Translations under genes and position numbers: made by a program
Assembly: GCF_003007715.1 (NCBI RefSeq)
Contig: NZ_PXNO01000027.1
Location: 248,001-312,000, forward strand
From: Marinobacter shengliensis
Lineage (GTDB): Bacteria > Pseudomonadota > Gammaproteobacteria > Pseudomonadales > Oleiphilaceae
Reading direction: 5' to 3'
DNA: 64,000 nucleotides
The notes under the pieces: generated by a model
The model's input: the letters and a program-made list of their open reading frames with translations, nothing else
Told to the model about the DNA's origin: nothing
Databases searched by the model: none
Shown: positions 26,244-35,585 of the stretch, one piece after another
Position numbering within the stretch: position 1 is the stretch's first letter
Layout: each line of letters starts with the position of its first letter

Positions 26244-26921
26244 ATGGCGCAGTCTGATACCGTTGACCGCATACTCGACGCTGCTGAGGAGCTGTTTGCC
26301 GAGCGGGGGTTCTCCGAAACATCACTCCGGATGATCACCAGTAAGGCTAAAGTAAATCTGGCCGCTGTCAATTATCACTTTGGGTCTAAAAACGCGTTGA
26401 TCCACGCGGTTTTTGCCCGATTTCTGACGCCATTTTCGGCGACTCTGGAAACCGCCTTCGACGACCTGGAAGAGCGGTGTGACGGCAATCCCCCCACGCT
26501 AAACCAGACCCTCTGGGCGCTCACTGAGAGTGCCATACGGATGCCCCAGCGCAATGAGCGTGGCATTTCCATCTTCATGCGCCTGTTGGGGCTGGCTTAC
26601 ACCCAGTCCCAGGGCCATCTGCGAAAGTTCCTGGAGCAGGAATACAGCCAGCCGTTTGGCCGGTTCATGCGACTGCTCAAAGAGGCTACGCCGGAACTCA
26701 CCGCCGTTGACCGTTACTGGCGCATCCAGTTCATGCTGGGAGCCACGGCGTTCACCATGTCCAGCAGTGATGCTTTGCGGGATATCCTGCAGAACAAACT
26801 GGGTGTTGAAACCTCCGTGCAGGAGATTGCCGCCAGGCTGGTGCCATTCCTGGCAGCCGGCATGCAAGCGCCCGATAAATTGCTGACTCCGCCACCTGAG
26901 AGCAAAGTCTCTGTTGCCTGA
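26244..26921 (+). CDS. psrA: TetR-family fatty-acid-responsive regulator PsrA
   Basis: 225 residues. The N-terminal TetR helix-turn-helix (ILDAAEELFAERGFSETSLR and NLAAVNYHFGSKNALIHAV) is followed by a helical ligand domain. The HTH is very close to what I recall of Pseudomonas PsrA, which binds long-chain acyl-CoA/fatty acid, represses its own gene and beta-oxidation genes, and activates rpoS. Its two-copy operator is visible directly upstream. Downstream gene order (MTI phosphorylase, CsiV-like, mfd, gap, nqr) also matches the psrA neighbourhood of Pseudomonas. Confidence 0.86.
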   Translation: MAQSDTVDRILDAAEELFAERGFSETSLRMITSKAKVNLAAVNYHFGSKNALIHAVFARFLTPFSATLETAFDDLEERCDGNPPTLNQTLWALTESAIRMPQRNERGISIFMRLLGLAYTQSQGHLRKFLEQEYSQPFGRFMRLLKEATPELTAVDRYWRIQFMLGATAFTMSSSDALRDILQNKLGVETSVQEIAARLVPFLAAGMQAPDKLLTPPPESKVSVA

Positions 26922-26971
26922 GGTTCCCCGCCTCGGGTAGGCTTCCCTCTGGTTTTTAACCGGAGGGAGCC

Positions 26972-27481
26972 GTGCCCCCTGTACACACACCATCCAGCCT
27001 GATCTCGCACATTGAGATTTCCATCACCGACCAGACCCTGGTGCTGGTGGATTCCAGCGGGCAGGCGTTAGCCCGTTACCGGATATCCACTGCCCTGAAT
27101 GGTCCCGGGGAGCGTAACGCCAGCGGTTGCACACCTCGCGGTGAACACTATGTGCGGGCCATGATCGGCCGCGGCCTGCCGCTGAACACGGTGTTTATCG
27201 CGCGCAGGCCCACCGGTGAGCGCTATTCGCCGGAGTTGGCCGCGGCGCACCCAGACCGGGACTGGATCCTGTCCCGAATTCTCTGGCTGTGCGGCCGTGA
27301 ATGGGGGCGTAATCGTGGGCCAGGGGTCGATACGTTTCGCCGCTTTATCTACATCCATGGCACTCCGGATACCGAGCCTATGGGCGTTGCCCGCTCCCAT
27401 GGATGCATTCGCATGCGCAATCAGGACGTTGCGGACCTGTTTGACCGCGTTGCGCCGGGCACACGGGTCTTGATTCTTTAA
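26972..27481 (+). CDS. L,D-transpeptidase family protein (ErfK/YbiS type)
   Basis: 169 residues, GTG start at 26972 with GGAGGG 4-5 bases upstream. The catalytic domain motif HGT...SHGCIRMRN is present (His near 127, Cys near 144). Family members make 3-3 peptidoglycan cross-links or attach proteins to the wall, but this one has no signal peptide and is short, so a cytoplasmic or cryptically exported role is possible. It follows psrA by 50 bases on the same strand. Confidence 0.85.
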   Translation: MPPVHTPSSLISHIEISITDQTLVLVDSSGQALARYRISTALNGPGERNASGCTPRGEHYVRAMIGRGLPLNTVFIARRPTGERYSPELAAAHPDRDWILSRILWLCGREWGRNRGPGVDTFRRFIYIHGTPDTEPMGVARSHGCIRMRNQDVADLFDRVAPGTRVLIL

Positions 27482-27504
27482 TTACTGACGTTCAGAGGGA
27501 TACG

Positions 27505-28713
27505 ATGATCGGAGAAACATTAAGCATTTTGAACAGCTGGATAAAAGATTTCGGAATGCTTTCGGAAGGGTGGCGTGCCGGTATTCTGATCTTCATGCTG
27601 GTGTTTGCAACGGCCACTGCGGCATTCATTGCATCCCGCGTGATCGTTGCCCTGGAGAGCAAGTTCAGTGCCACCCGTAATCTCTGGGACGACGCTGTGC
27701 TCCATGCCGCCCGCAAGCCGGTTGTGGCGTTTATCTGGTTGCAGGGGGTCTATTGGGCAGCTGAGGTGGCCCATCACTTCTCCGATGCTGAAATCTTCAA
27801 GGCGAACGGTACGCTGTTGCAGATCGGATTTGTCTGGGTGTTGGTCTGGGCCATGCTCAGGCTGGTCAAAGAGGCAGAAAAGATTCTGATCTCGCCCATG
27901 AAAATGCGCAAACCGATGGACTACACCACGGTGAACGCAATCAGCAAACTGCTGAGGGCAGTGATCATCATCACGGCGGCTCTGACCGCATTGCAGACCC
28001 TGGGCTTCAGCATCTCCGGGGTTCTAGCCTTTGGTGGTGTGGGTGGCATCGCCGTGGGTTTTGCGGCGAAAGACCTGCTGGCCAACTTCTTCGGTGGCTT
28101 TATCATCCATCTGGACCGCCCCTTTAAAGTGGGCGACTGGGTGCGTTCCCCGGACAGGAATATTGAGGGTACGGTGGAGCACATCGGTTGGCGCCTGACG
28201 ACCATTCGCACGTTCGACAAACGCCCGCTTTACGTTCCCAATGCGGCCTTCACTACCATTGCGGTGGAGAATCCATCCCGGATGACCAATCGCCGTATCT
28301 CGGAAACCATCGGTATTCGTTACGCAGACGTTCACGCCATGAAGAAAATCGTGGATGAAATACGTGACATGCTCAAGAGCCATGAGGATATTGCCGCCGA
28401 TGAGACGCTGATTGTGAATTTTCTGGCCTTCAATGCGTCATCCCTCGACATCATGGTTTATACCTTTACCAAAACCACCCAATGGGTCCGGTTCCATGAG
28501 GTCAAAGAGGATGTTCTGCTGAAGATCAGTGACATTATTGAAAGCCATGGCGCCGAAGTGGCCTTCCCGACCCGCACACTGCACCTTCCCGATGGCGTGA
28601 GGGTTAGTGGCAATGACAGCGAGGAGTCGTCAGTATCCGAGCCGGGAAATGAGGATAATCGGGAGCAAAGCGCAGGCAAACAGGTGGAGAGCAAGAATGA
28701 CAGCAGTCGCTGA
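27505..28713 (+). CDS. Small-conductance mechanosensitive channel (MscS family)
   Basis: 402 residues. Three or four N-terminal membrane helices (first near GILIFMLVFATATAAFIASRV) lead to the pore-lining helix region GGVGGIAVGFAAKDLLANFFGG (about residues 173-194), then the beta domain with HLDRPFKVGDWVR and the conserved VPNAAFTTIAVENPSR. The C-terminal ~45 residues are polar and charged. It releases osmolytes on hypo-osmotic shock. The last 17 bases overlap the next gene. Confidence 0.9.
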   Translation: MIGETLSILNSWIKDFGMLSEGWRAGILIFMLVFATATAAFIASRVIVALESKFSATRNLWDDAVLHAARKPVVAFIWLQGVYWAAEVAHHFSDAEIFKANGTLLQIGFVWVLVWAMLRLVKEAEKILISPMKMRKPMDYTTVNAISKLLRAVIIITAALTALQTLGFSISGVLAFGGVGGIAVGFAAKDLLANFFGGFIIHLDRPFKVGDWVRSPDRNIEGTVEHIGWRLTTIRTFDKRPLYVPNAAFTTIAVENPSRMTNRRISETIGIRYADVHAMKKIVDEIRDMLKSHEDIAADETLIVNFLAFNASSLDIMVYTFTKTTQWVRFHEVKEDVLLKISDIIESHGAEVAFPTRTLHLPDGVRVSGNDSEESSVSEPGNEDNREQSAGKQVESKNDSSR

Positions 28714-29485
28714 TAGCAAGCCGGTTGGTATCATTGGTGGAACCGGGCTGACCAGCCTCAGTGATCTCACCATTGTGGGTGAGGAAACCGTATCCACCCG
28801 CTGGGGGGAGCCGTCTTCCGCCCTGGTTCATGGCGTGCTGGGGCAACAGAAGGTGATGTTTCTGTCCCGACACGGTAACCCGCACCGGATTCCGCCCCAC
28901 CAGGTGAACTACCGGGCCAATATCCAGGCGCTCTATGATGCCGGCGTTCGAACCCTGGTGGGTGTCAACGCCGTTGGCGGTATTCACCCTGACATGGGGC
29001 CGGCTCATGTGGTTATTCCGGATCAACTGATTGACTACACCTGGGGGCGGCCGAGTACCTTCTTTGAAGGGGAGCTGGAGCACGTCACCCACATTGATTT
29101 CACCTGGCCTTACGACGAGCAGGCCCGGGCGTTACTGGTTGCCACCGCAAAGGAGGCGGCGGTTCCGTTCTCGGACTTTGGTGTTTATGGCGCCACCCAG
29201 GGGCCGCGGCTTGAAACGGCAGCAGAGATACGCCGAATGGAGCGTGATGGCTGTGATATCGTGGGTATGACCGGCATGCCGGAAGCGGTGTTGGCGGCGG
29301 AACTGGGAATGCGTTACGTGAGTCTGGGCCTGGTGGTGAACTGGGCGGCGGGCAAATCCGACCACATCATTACCATGGCCGAGATTGAAGCGGCCATTGA
29401 GCAGGGAATGTCCGGGGTCCGGTTGATCCTTGAGCGCTCAATGGCCGGTCTTGGTCAGCTTGGGGAGCTCACTCCACCCGCTTGA
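28697..29485 (+). CDS. S-methyl-5'-thioinosine/thioadenosine phosphorylase
   Basis: 262 residues from the ATG at 28697. Purine nucleoside phosphorylase (MTAP/PNP) fold with GIIGGTGL at the N-terminus, the phosphate/substrate loop LSRHGNPHRIPPHQVNYRANI, and GVYGATQGPRLETAAEI. In Pseudomonas the orthologous position holds an MTI phosphorylase acting after MTA deaminase in methionine salvage; which substrate is preferred here cannot be read from sequence. It overlaps mscS by 17 bases and the convergent csiV-like gene by 17 bases. Confidence 0.88.
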   Translation: MTAVADSKPVGIIGGTGLTSLSDLTIVGEETVSTRWGEPSSALVHGVLGQQKVMFLSRHGNPHRIPPHQVNYRANIQALYDAGVRTLVGVNAVGGIHPDMGPAHVVIPDQLIDYTWGRPSTFFEGELEHVTHIDFTWPYDEQARALLVATAKEAAVPFSDFGVYGATQGPRLETAAEIRRMERDGCDIVGMTGMPEAVLAAELGMRYVSLGLVVNWAAGKSDHIITMAEIEAAIEQGMSGVRLILERSMAGLGQLGELTPPA

Positions 29486-30248
29486 AAAACACCAGCACGC
29501 CGATCGTGGGGGAGTCGATGAAGTGGATTTCCTCACTGCGCATGCGGCGGGTTTCCCTGATCCAGGTGGCCAGTTGAAGTGGTGAAGCCGACGTGGTTGT
29601 CTCGGACAGGCCGAAGCTGGCGTCGCCTTCTGTGTCTGGCCATGGGTCTGATGCTTCCGAGGCGCCAGGCTCCATGGCGTCTTCTGAAACATTCTGTGTT
29701 ACCTGCATAACTCGCGGCGCGCTCTCGTCAATCATCCAGTGATTCAAATGAATGCCCACGTGCAGGAAGCGTTGCCGGTCAATGGTGATATGACCCTCCA
29801 CAGCTCGCTGGCCCGCTTCCTGTAGCCAGTCTCCCAGCGCAATCTCAAGCGGCTCGCCGTCGTAATCGGGCGGGAAAGTCTGGTACCAGCCCGTGGCCGC
29901 CAGTACCCGATAGTTACCGCTGTTTTCAAGCCGTCGGGCAGCCTGGTTCAGGTGCAGCTCACTTTGTGGCACCAGCTTCAGATCGGATTGCCGGCGACCA
30001 TCGGCCTGGTCTACCCACAGGGCTTTGTCGGGCCGAATGGTGGGCTCAACCTGTTTGCCGGACATTTTTTCTTCAATGCCGGACGGGTCAACCAGTCGTT
30101 CCAGGATAACGAATTCCGCTCGGTAGTAGTCCCGGGGTGTATTGCCTGACTGGCTCTGGGCCATCAGGGCGGTCGGGGCTAGCATGAGGGCTGCTGCCAG
30201 AAGGGCACCGATCAGTGTGTGCCGTAAACAGAATTGCTGGGCTTGCAA
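29469..30248 (-). CDS. CsiV-like secreted protein
   Basis: 259 residues. A signal peptide (LIGALLAAALMLAPTALMAQ) is followed by YYRAEFVILERLVDPSGIEE, a pattern typical of the CsiV family, and a second conserved block ending in SPTIGVLVFFKRVE. CsiV in Marinobacterium-like bacteria and its relatives was annotated as a peptidoglycan-associated protein; function remains uncertain. It lies 30 bases downstream of mfd on the same strand and is probably co-transcribed. Its 3' end overlaps the convergent phosphorylase gene. Confidence 0.72.
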   Translation of the reverse strand: MQAQQFCLRHTLIGALLAAALMLAPTALMAQSQSGNTPRDYYRAEFVILERLVDPSGIEEKMSGKQVEPTIRPDKALWVDQADGRRQSDLKLVPQSELHLNQAARRLENSGNYRVLAATGWYQTFPPDYDGEPLEIALGDWLQEAGQRAVEGHITIDRQRFLHVGIHLNHWMIDESAPRVMQVTQNVSEDAMEPGASEASDPWPDTEGDASFGLSETTTSASPLQLATWIRETRRMRSEEIHFIDSPTIGVLVFFKRVE

Positions 30249-30278
30249 GAGTCTTACTCCACCTGAGTCGTTGTTTGC

Positions 30279-33200
30279 TCACGACGCCTTGGCTGGCTTG
30301 TTGCCCGGCGTCAATTCCGTGAGCATGGCTGCAATGGCGTCGAGTTTACCACTGGTTGAATCATCATTCAGCCGGAAGCGGAAGCTGTTGGCGCCTTCCA
30401 GCCTGTAGGTGTCCGGCGCGGATTGCACTTTTTTAACCAGCACCAGGGGGTCCACCGGTGTGGTTGCACCGAACTCCAGTCGCACCCATTCCTTGCCAGC
30501 GTCCACTTTCCCGATGCCCAGGGCCTCGGCTTTCAAACGCAGCCGGGTCTGGTTGATCAGATTCTTGGCCGGTTCCGGTAATAATCCGAAGCGGTCGATC
30601 ATCTCAACCTGAAGTTCTTTTAATTCATCTTCGGTCTGTACGCTGGCAATGCGCTTGTACAGCATCAGGCGGTTGTGCACATCGGGCAGGTAGTCGTCGG
30701 GAATCAATGCCGGGATGCGCAGATTCATTTCGGTGCCGTGGCTCAACGGCAGTTCCGCATTCGGGGTACGGCCTTCGCGAATGGCTTTTACCGCCTCATC
30801 CAGCAACTGCATGTAGAGGGTGAAACCAATACTTTCAATTTGTCCGCTCTGTTCCTCGCCCAGCAACTCGCCGGCGCCGCGGATTTCCAGGTCGTGGGTG
30901 GCCAGCATGAAGCCGGCGCCCAGATCCTGAGCCTCGGCGATGGCGTCCAGGCGTTTCTTGGCATCGTTGGAGATGCTCTTGGGCGGTGGCGTCAAAAGGT
31001 AGGCATAGGCCTGGTGGTGCGACCGGCCAACCCGGCCGCGCAACTGGTGCAGCTGGGCCAGGCCAAACTTGTCGGCTCTCTCGATGATGATGGTGTTGGC
31101 GCTGGGAATGTCGATGCCGGTTTCCACAATGGTGGTGCACACCAGCACGTTGAAGCGCTTGTGGTAAAAGTCTGACATGATCTGTTCCAGCTGCCGTTCG
31201 CGCATCTGGCCGTGGGCCACGCCCACTCGGGCCTCGGGGATCAGCCGGCGCAAGTCTTCGGCGGTTTTCTCGATGGTCGACACATCGTTATGCAGAAAGT
31301 ACACCTGACCGCCCCTCAGGATTTCCCGCAGGATGGCTTCTTTCACCATGGCCTCTTCACGCTGGCGCACGAAGGTTTTCACCGATAGCCGGCGGGCCGG
31401 GGGCGTGGCAATGATCGACAGATCCCGCAGGTGCCCCATGGCCATGTTCAGGGTTCTCGGGATCGGCGTAGCGGTCAGCGTAAGCATGTCCACCTCCGCC
31501 CGCAGGGATTTCAGCCGCTCTTTCTGCTGAACACCGAACCGGTGCTCCTCATCGATAATGACCAAACCCAGATTCTTGAACTTCACATCGCCCTGCAGCA
31601 ATTTGTGGGTGCCGATCACAATGTCTGCCTTGCCTTCCTCGATAGCGGCCATGGCTTTGGTGGTCTGGCTGCCACTTCGAAAACGACTGAGCAGTTCCAC
31701 GGTGACCGGAGTGTCGGAAAAACGATCCCGGAAGGATTCGTAATGCTGCTGGGCGAGCAGGGTGGTGGGTACCAGCACGGCCACCTGCTTGCCTGACCAA
31801 GTCGCCAGGAAGGCCGCACGCATGGCTACCTCGGTTTTGCCGAAGCCCACATCACCGCATACCAGGCGGTCCATGGGGCGCTCGCCGGTCATGTCTTCGA
31901 ACACCGACTGAATGGCCACTTGCTGGTCCGGCGTTTCCTCGAACGGGAAGCCTGCGGCGAACGCCCGGTAGGCCTCTTTCGGGTCTTCAAACTGGAAGCC
32001 TTTGCGGGCTTCTCGGCGGGCGTAAACGTCCAGCAGCTCGGCGGCGGTATCGCGTATCTTCTCCAGGGCCTTTTGTTTGGCATTGCTCCAGCGGTCGGTG
32101 CCGAGCTTGTGCAGGGGCGCGTGCTCTTCGTCGGTGCCGGCGTAGCGGGAAATCAGGTGCAGGCTGGAAACGGGAACGTAGAGTTTCGAGCCACCGGCGT
32201 ATTCCAGGGTCAGGAACTCATCGGCCTGGCCACCGGCATGGATGGTTTCCAGGCCTTTGTAACGGCCCACGCCATGGTCAATATGCACCACCGGCGAGCC
32301 GATACGCAGTTCGGACAGGTCACGGTAGCCGTGGTCGTCCACTTCCGTGGGTTTTTCGCGCCGGCGCCGCTGCAGAACCCGTTCGCCGAACAGCGCGGTT
32401 TCAGTAATCAGGGCGAGGTTCTGCTCCGGTAGCACCATTCCCTGTTCCATCGGCGCGATGGTGATGGCCAGGGTCGCGCTGTCACTTTCAGTGAATGCCT
32501 GCCAGCCGCTGAGGGTGACAGGCTTTAGCTTGTGATCCCGCAGGTTCTCGATCAGGGCTTCGCGCCGGCCGGAAGACTCGGCGCAAATCAGCACGCGGCC
32601 CGGGAAATCTTTGATAAAACGCTTGAGGCGCCCGGCTGGGTCTGCTGCCCGGCCATCCATGGCGACATCCGGTAGCGGTGTGGCGCCGCAATTGGCAGTG
32701 CCGGCGCCGTCCATGGCGTCGGGGGTGCAGGTGATGCGCGGGTATCGCTTGATCTGGCCAAACACTTCGTCCTGTAGCAGGAAAAGCTCGGCCGGCGGCA
32801 GAATCGGTCGCAGTCGGTCGTGCCGGCGGTCCTCGTGCCTGGCGCGGGTTTCCGCATCGAAAGCCGCAACAGCATCGTTCAGGCCGTCTGCGGTAAACAC
32901 CAGTGTGGTGGCCGGCAGGTAATCGAACAGAGTGGCGGTCTGGTCAAAGAACAATGGCAGGTAATATTCGATGCCTGGCGGGGTAATGCCGTTGCTGACG
33001 TCCTGATAGACCGGAGCGTCTTTGTCGGCATGGGGGAAGTGTTCAAACCAACGATTGCGGAAGCCGGAGCGGGCCTCCTTGTGCCAGGGGAGCTCATGGG
33101 CTGGCAGCAGTTCGATCTGTTCGATTCGGTCAATGGAGCGCTGGGTTTCCGGGTCAAACGTGCGCAAGGTTTCGATTTCGTCGTCGAACAGGTCAATCCG

Positions 33201-33812
33201 GTAGGGCAGGTTGGAGCCCATGGGGTAGATGTCCAGAATCGCCCCGCGCACGGCATATTCGCCGTGCTCATACACATTTTCAGCGTGGTGATATCCCGCA
33301 GCCTCCAGTTGCATGCGCCAGCTGTCGATATCCAGGCTCTGGCCTACTTTTAATAGCAGGGTGTTGCCTTGTAGGTAACTTGGCGGCGCCAGCCGATGCA
33401 TCAGGGTGCGGGCGGGCACCACCAGAACACCGTGGCGTGTGGATGGCAACCGGTGCAGGGTGCGGATACGCCTGGAAGTAATGTCCTGGTGGGGTGAAAA
33501 CAGGTCGTAGGGCAGGGTTTCCCAGTCCGGCAGCGACAACAGTTCGAGGCCGTCTGCGGTCACCGTAGCGCCGTCTTCTTCCGGTGGCAGGTTCAGGAAA
33601 AACCGGATGGCTTGCTCCAGGCGGATGGCCTCATCGGTGCTTCGGGTAACCACCAGCGTTAGCCCTTTATGCAGCTTGGCGCTCTCGCAGATGGCCAGGG
33701 CGTCACTGCAACCGTGAAGCTGGCCCCATTTGCGGTGGTCGGCGCTTTTATCCGGCAGCGTCGGGGCAATCAACGGGGCGGGTGAGGCCGCACGGGCGGA
33801 ACCTTGGGGCAT
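30279..33812 (-). CDS. mfd: Transcription-repair coupling factor Mfd
   Basis: 1177 residues, normal size. Removes RNA polymerase stalled at DNA lesions and recruits UvrA. The N-terminal UvrB-like part (LLSLPDWETLPYDLFSPHQD) leads to the RNA polymerase-interaction domain (GSPVVHIDHGVGRYKGLETI), then the RecG-like motor with Walker A GDVGFGKTE, DEEHRFGVQQKERL and LTATPIPRTLNMA, the TRG motif, and the C-terminal regulatory domain. It is divergent from the GAPDH gene across a 171-base gap. Confidence 0.97.
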   Translation of the reverse strand: MPQGSARAASPAPLIAPTLPDKSADHRKWGQLHGCSDALAICESAKLHKGLTLVVTRSTDEAIRLEQAIRFFLNLPPEEDGATVTADGLELLSLPDWETLPYDLFSPHQDITSRRIRTLHRLPSTRHGVLVVPARTLMHRLAPPSYLQGNTLLLKVGQSLDIDSWRMQLEAAGYHHAENVYEHGEYAVRGAILDIYPMGSNLPYRIDLFDDEIETLRTFDPETQRSIDRIEQIELLPAHELPWHKEARSGFRNRWFEHFPHADKDAPVYQDVSNGITPPGIEYYLPLFFDQTATLFDYLPATTLVFTADGLNDAVAAFDAETRARHEDRRHDRLRPILPPAELFLLQDEVFGQIKRYPRITCTPDAMDGAGTANCGATPLPDVAMDGRAADPAGRLKRFIKDFPGRVLICAESSGRREALIENLRDHKLKPVTLSGWQAFTESDSATLAITIAPMEQGMVLPEQNLALITETALFGERVLQRRRREKPTEVDDHGYRDLSELRIGSPVVHIDHGVGRYKGLETIHAGGQADEFLTLEYAGGSKLYVPVSSLHLISRYAGTDEEHAPLHKLGTDRWSNAKQKALEKIRDTAAELLDVYARREARKGFQFEDPKEAYRAFAAGFPFEETPDQQVAIQSVFEDMTGERPMDRLVCGDVGFGKTEVAMRAAFLATWSGKQVAVLVPTTLLAQQHYESFRDRFSDTPVTVELLSRFRSGSQTTKAMAAIEEGKADIVIGTHKLLQGDVKFKNLGLVIIDEEHRFGVQQKERLKSLRAEVDMLTLTATPIPRTLNMAMGHLRDLSIIATPPARRLSVKTFVRQREEAMVKEAILREILRGGQVYFLHNDVSTIEKTAEDLRRLIPEARVGVAHGQMRERQLEQIMSDFYHKRFNVLVCTTIVETGIDIPSANTIIIERADKFGLAQLHQLRGRVGRSHHQAYAYLLTPPPKSISNDAKKRLDAIAEAQDLGAGFMLATHDLEIRGAGELLGEEQSGQIESIGFTLYMQLLDEAVKAIREGRTPNAELPLSHGTEMNLRIPALIPDDYLPDVHNRLMLYKRIASVQTEDELKELQVEMIDRFGLLPEPAKNLINQTRLRLKAEALGIGKVDAGKEWVRLEFGATTPVDPLVLVKKVQSAPDTYRLEGANSFRFRLNDDSTSGKLDAIAAMLTELTPGNKPAKAS

Positions 33813-33911
33813 GAGCTGTCAAATCTCCTGAGTTAGCGCGTCTGGAACCGAGCGGCGCTATTCTAGCGTTCGGGGGTTTCAGTGTCATGGCTGGTACCGA
33901 CAAATCGCTAT

Positions 33912-33940
33912 TTGCCGTCGGGCGTCTTAAGTTGGATAAT
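33912..33940 (+). promoter_or_regulatory. Candidate sigma-70 promoter for the GAPDH gene
   Basis: TTGCCG (33912-33917) and GATAAT (33935-33940) are separated by 17 bases, giving 4/6 and 5/6 matches to consensus. The predicted start is about 37 bases before the GTG start codon. Confidence 0.55.
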
Positions 33941-33983
33941 GTGCGCCTTAAAATTATTCCCAGTGCTATACGAGGTTCCAACC

Positions 33984-35453
33984 GTGAGTCACGAACAAAT
34001 CAACCAGCACCTGTCCAACTGGACAGAAAGAGAGTCCACCGCCGAAGCGATGATCCCGCTGATTGGCCGCCTGTACCGCAAAAACAACGTTGTTACGTCG
34101 GTATACGGCCGGGCGATCATCAACCAGTCGGTGATCGACATCATCCGTGCCCATCGTTTTGTTCGTCAGGTTGAGAACAGCGAGCTGTCCGTTCACGACA
34201 CGCTGCCGATCCTGCAGGCCATGGACAAGCTGGATCTTGGTCGCGCCCACGTGGACATCGGCAAGCTGGCGGTCAAGTTCAAGGCTGAAGGCGGTGACCT
34301 CACCGAATTCCTGAAGCGTGAAATCGGCCCGGTGGTTGGCCAGTATGCCAGTCAGTCAGAGCAGGACGCCCAGAACGAAACCAAAGACGTAGTGCTCTAT
34401 GGTTTTGGCCGTATCGGCCGTCTGCTGGCCCGCATCCTGATTGAAAAAGCCGGCGGTGGTAACAATCTCCGCCTGCGAGCCATTGTGGTTCGCCAGGGCG
34501 GTGCCGAAAACGATCTGGAAAAGCGCGCCAGCCTGCTGCGCCGTGACTCCGTGCATGGTCCCTTCGATGGCACCATCACCGTTGATGAAGAAAACTCCGC
34601 CCTGATCGCTAATGGCAACTTTATCAAGGTGATCTATTCCGATGGCCCCGACAAGGTCGATTACACCGCCTACGACATCCACAATGCCATTGTGATCGAC
34701 AACACCGGTAAGTGGCGTGACGAAGCCGGCCTTGGTCTGCACCTGAAGTCCAAGGGTGTCAGTCGCGTGATCCTGACAGCGCCGGGCAAGGGTGATATCA
34801 AGAACATCGTGTATGGTATCAACAACGACTGGATTACCGATGAAGACAAGATCCTGTCCGCGGCTTCCTGCACCACCAACGCCATTACACCGGTGCTGAA
34901 GGCCATCAACGACGAATACGGCATTGAAGATGGCCATGTTGAGACCGTTCACTCCTACACCAACGACCAGAACCTGATCGATAACTACCACAAGGGTAGC
35001 CGTCGTGGCCGTAGCGCAGCACTGAACATGGTTATTACCGAGACAGGTGCGGCCAAGGCTGTTGCCAAGGCGCTGCCGGAGCTCAAGGGCAAGCTGAGCG
35101 GTAATGCTATCCGGGTGCCGACGCCGAACGTGTCCATGGCCATCCTGAACCTGAATCTGAAGTCAGACGTGGATGTAGAGAAGGTGAACGATTACCTCCG
35201 CGACATGGCTCTGCACTCTGAGTTGCAGAAGCAGATCGATTTCGTGAATTCCCCGGAAGTGGTATCCACAGACTTCGTAGGCTCCCGCCATGCGGGCATT
35301 GTCGATGCCCAAGCCACCATCGCCAACGGTAAGCGCCTGATTCTGTACGTATGGTACGACAACGAGTTCGGTTACAGCGCTCAGGTTATCCGCTGTGTCA
35401 ATCAGATGGCCGGCGTAACTTACCCGATCTTTCCGAAGCGGGCACGTGACTAA
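33984..35453 (+). CDS. Long-form glyceraldehyde-3-phosphate dehydrogenase
   Basis: 489 residues from the GTG at 33984 with GAGG 8 bases upstream. About 135 residues precede the NAD-binding GFGRIGRLL (residue 140 onward), which is much longer than the ~335-residue classical GapA. The catalytic cysteine is in AASCTTNAI (Cys296), and HSYTNDQNLIDNYHK and WYDNEFGYS are conserved. The same long GAPDH lies between mfd and nqr in Pseudomonas as I recall. It has its own promoter and terminator. Whether it works in glycolysis or gluconeogenesis is not visible. Confidence 0.92.
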   Translation: MSHEQINQHLSNWTERESTAEAMIPLIGRLYRKNNVVTSVYGRAIINQSVIDIIRAHRFVRQVENSELSVHDTLPILQAMDKLDLGRAHVDIGKLAVKFKAEGGDLTEFLKREIGPVVGQYASQSEQDAQNETKDVVLYGFGRIGRLLARILIEKAGGGNNLRLRAIVVRQGGAENDLEKRASLLRRDSVHGPFDGTITVDEENSALIANGNFIKVIYSDGPDKVDYTAYDIHNAIVIDNTGKWRDEAGLGLHLKSKGVSRVILTAPGKGDIKNIVYGINNDWITDEDKILSAASCTTNAITPVLKAINDEYGIEDGHVETVHSYTNDQNLIDNYHKGSRRGRSAALNMVITETGAAKAVAKALPELKGKLSGNAIRVPTPNVSMAILNLNLKSDVDVEKVNDYLRDMALHSELQKQIDFVNSPEVVSTDFVGSRHAGIVDAQATIANGKRLILYVWYDNEFGYSAQVIRCVNQMAGVTYPIFPKRARD

Positions 35454-35484
35454 AGTCTAAGTCTGTTTCAGTCAAGTCGGATCA

Positions 35485-35520
35485 AAAGGCCCCGGTAGCG
35501 TGAGCTGCCGGGGCTTTTTT
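35485..35520 (+). terminator. Intrinsic terminator after the GAPDH gene
   Basis: An 11-bp stem (GCCCCGGTAGC at 35489-35499 with GCTGCCGGGGC at 35504-35514, one G-T pair) closes a GTGA tetraloop and is followed by six T. It separates the GAPDH gene from the nqr operon. Confidence 0.93.
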
Positions 35521-35544
35521 ACTACTTTGGAGGGATAAAACCAT

Positions 35545-35585
35545 TTTCCTTACCGGTGGAAATAGGTTTCCTTAATCTCTATAAT
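35545..35585 (+). promoter_or_regulatory. Candidate nqr operon promoter with inverted half-sites
   Basis: A perfect -10 TATAAT (35580-35585) has a weak -35 TGGAAA (35557-35562) 17 bases upstream. Overlapping the -35 and spacer are alternating half-sites TTTCC (35545-35549), GGAAA (35558-35562) and TTTCC (35567-35571), which form two inverted repeats and could be an operator. The leader to nqrA is about 95 bases. Confidence 0.5.
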
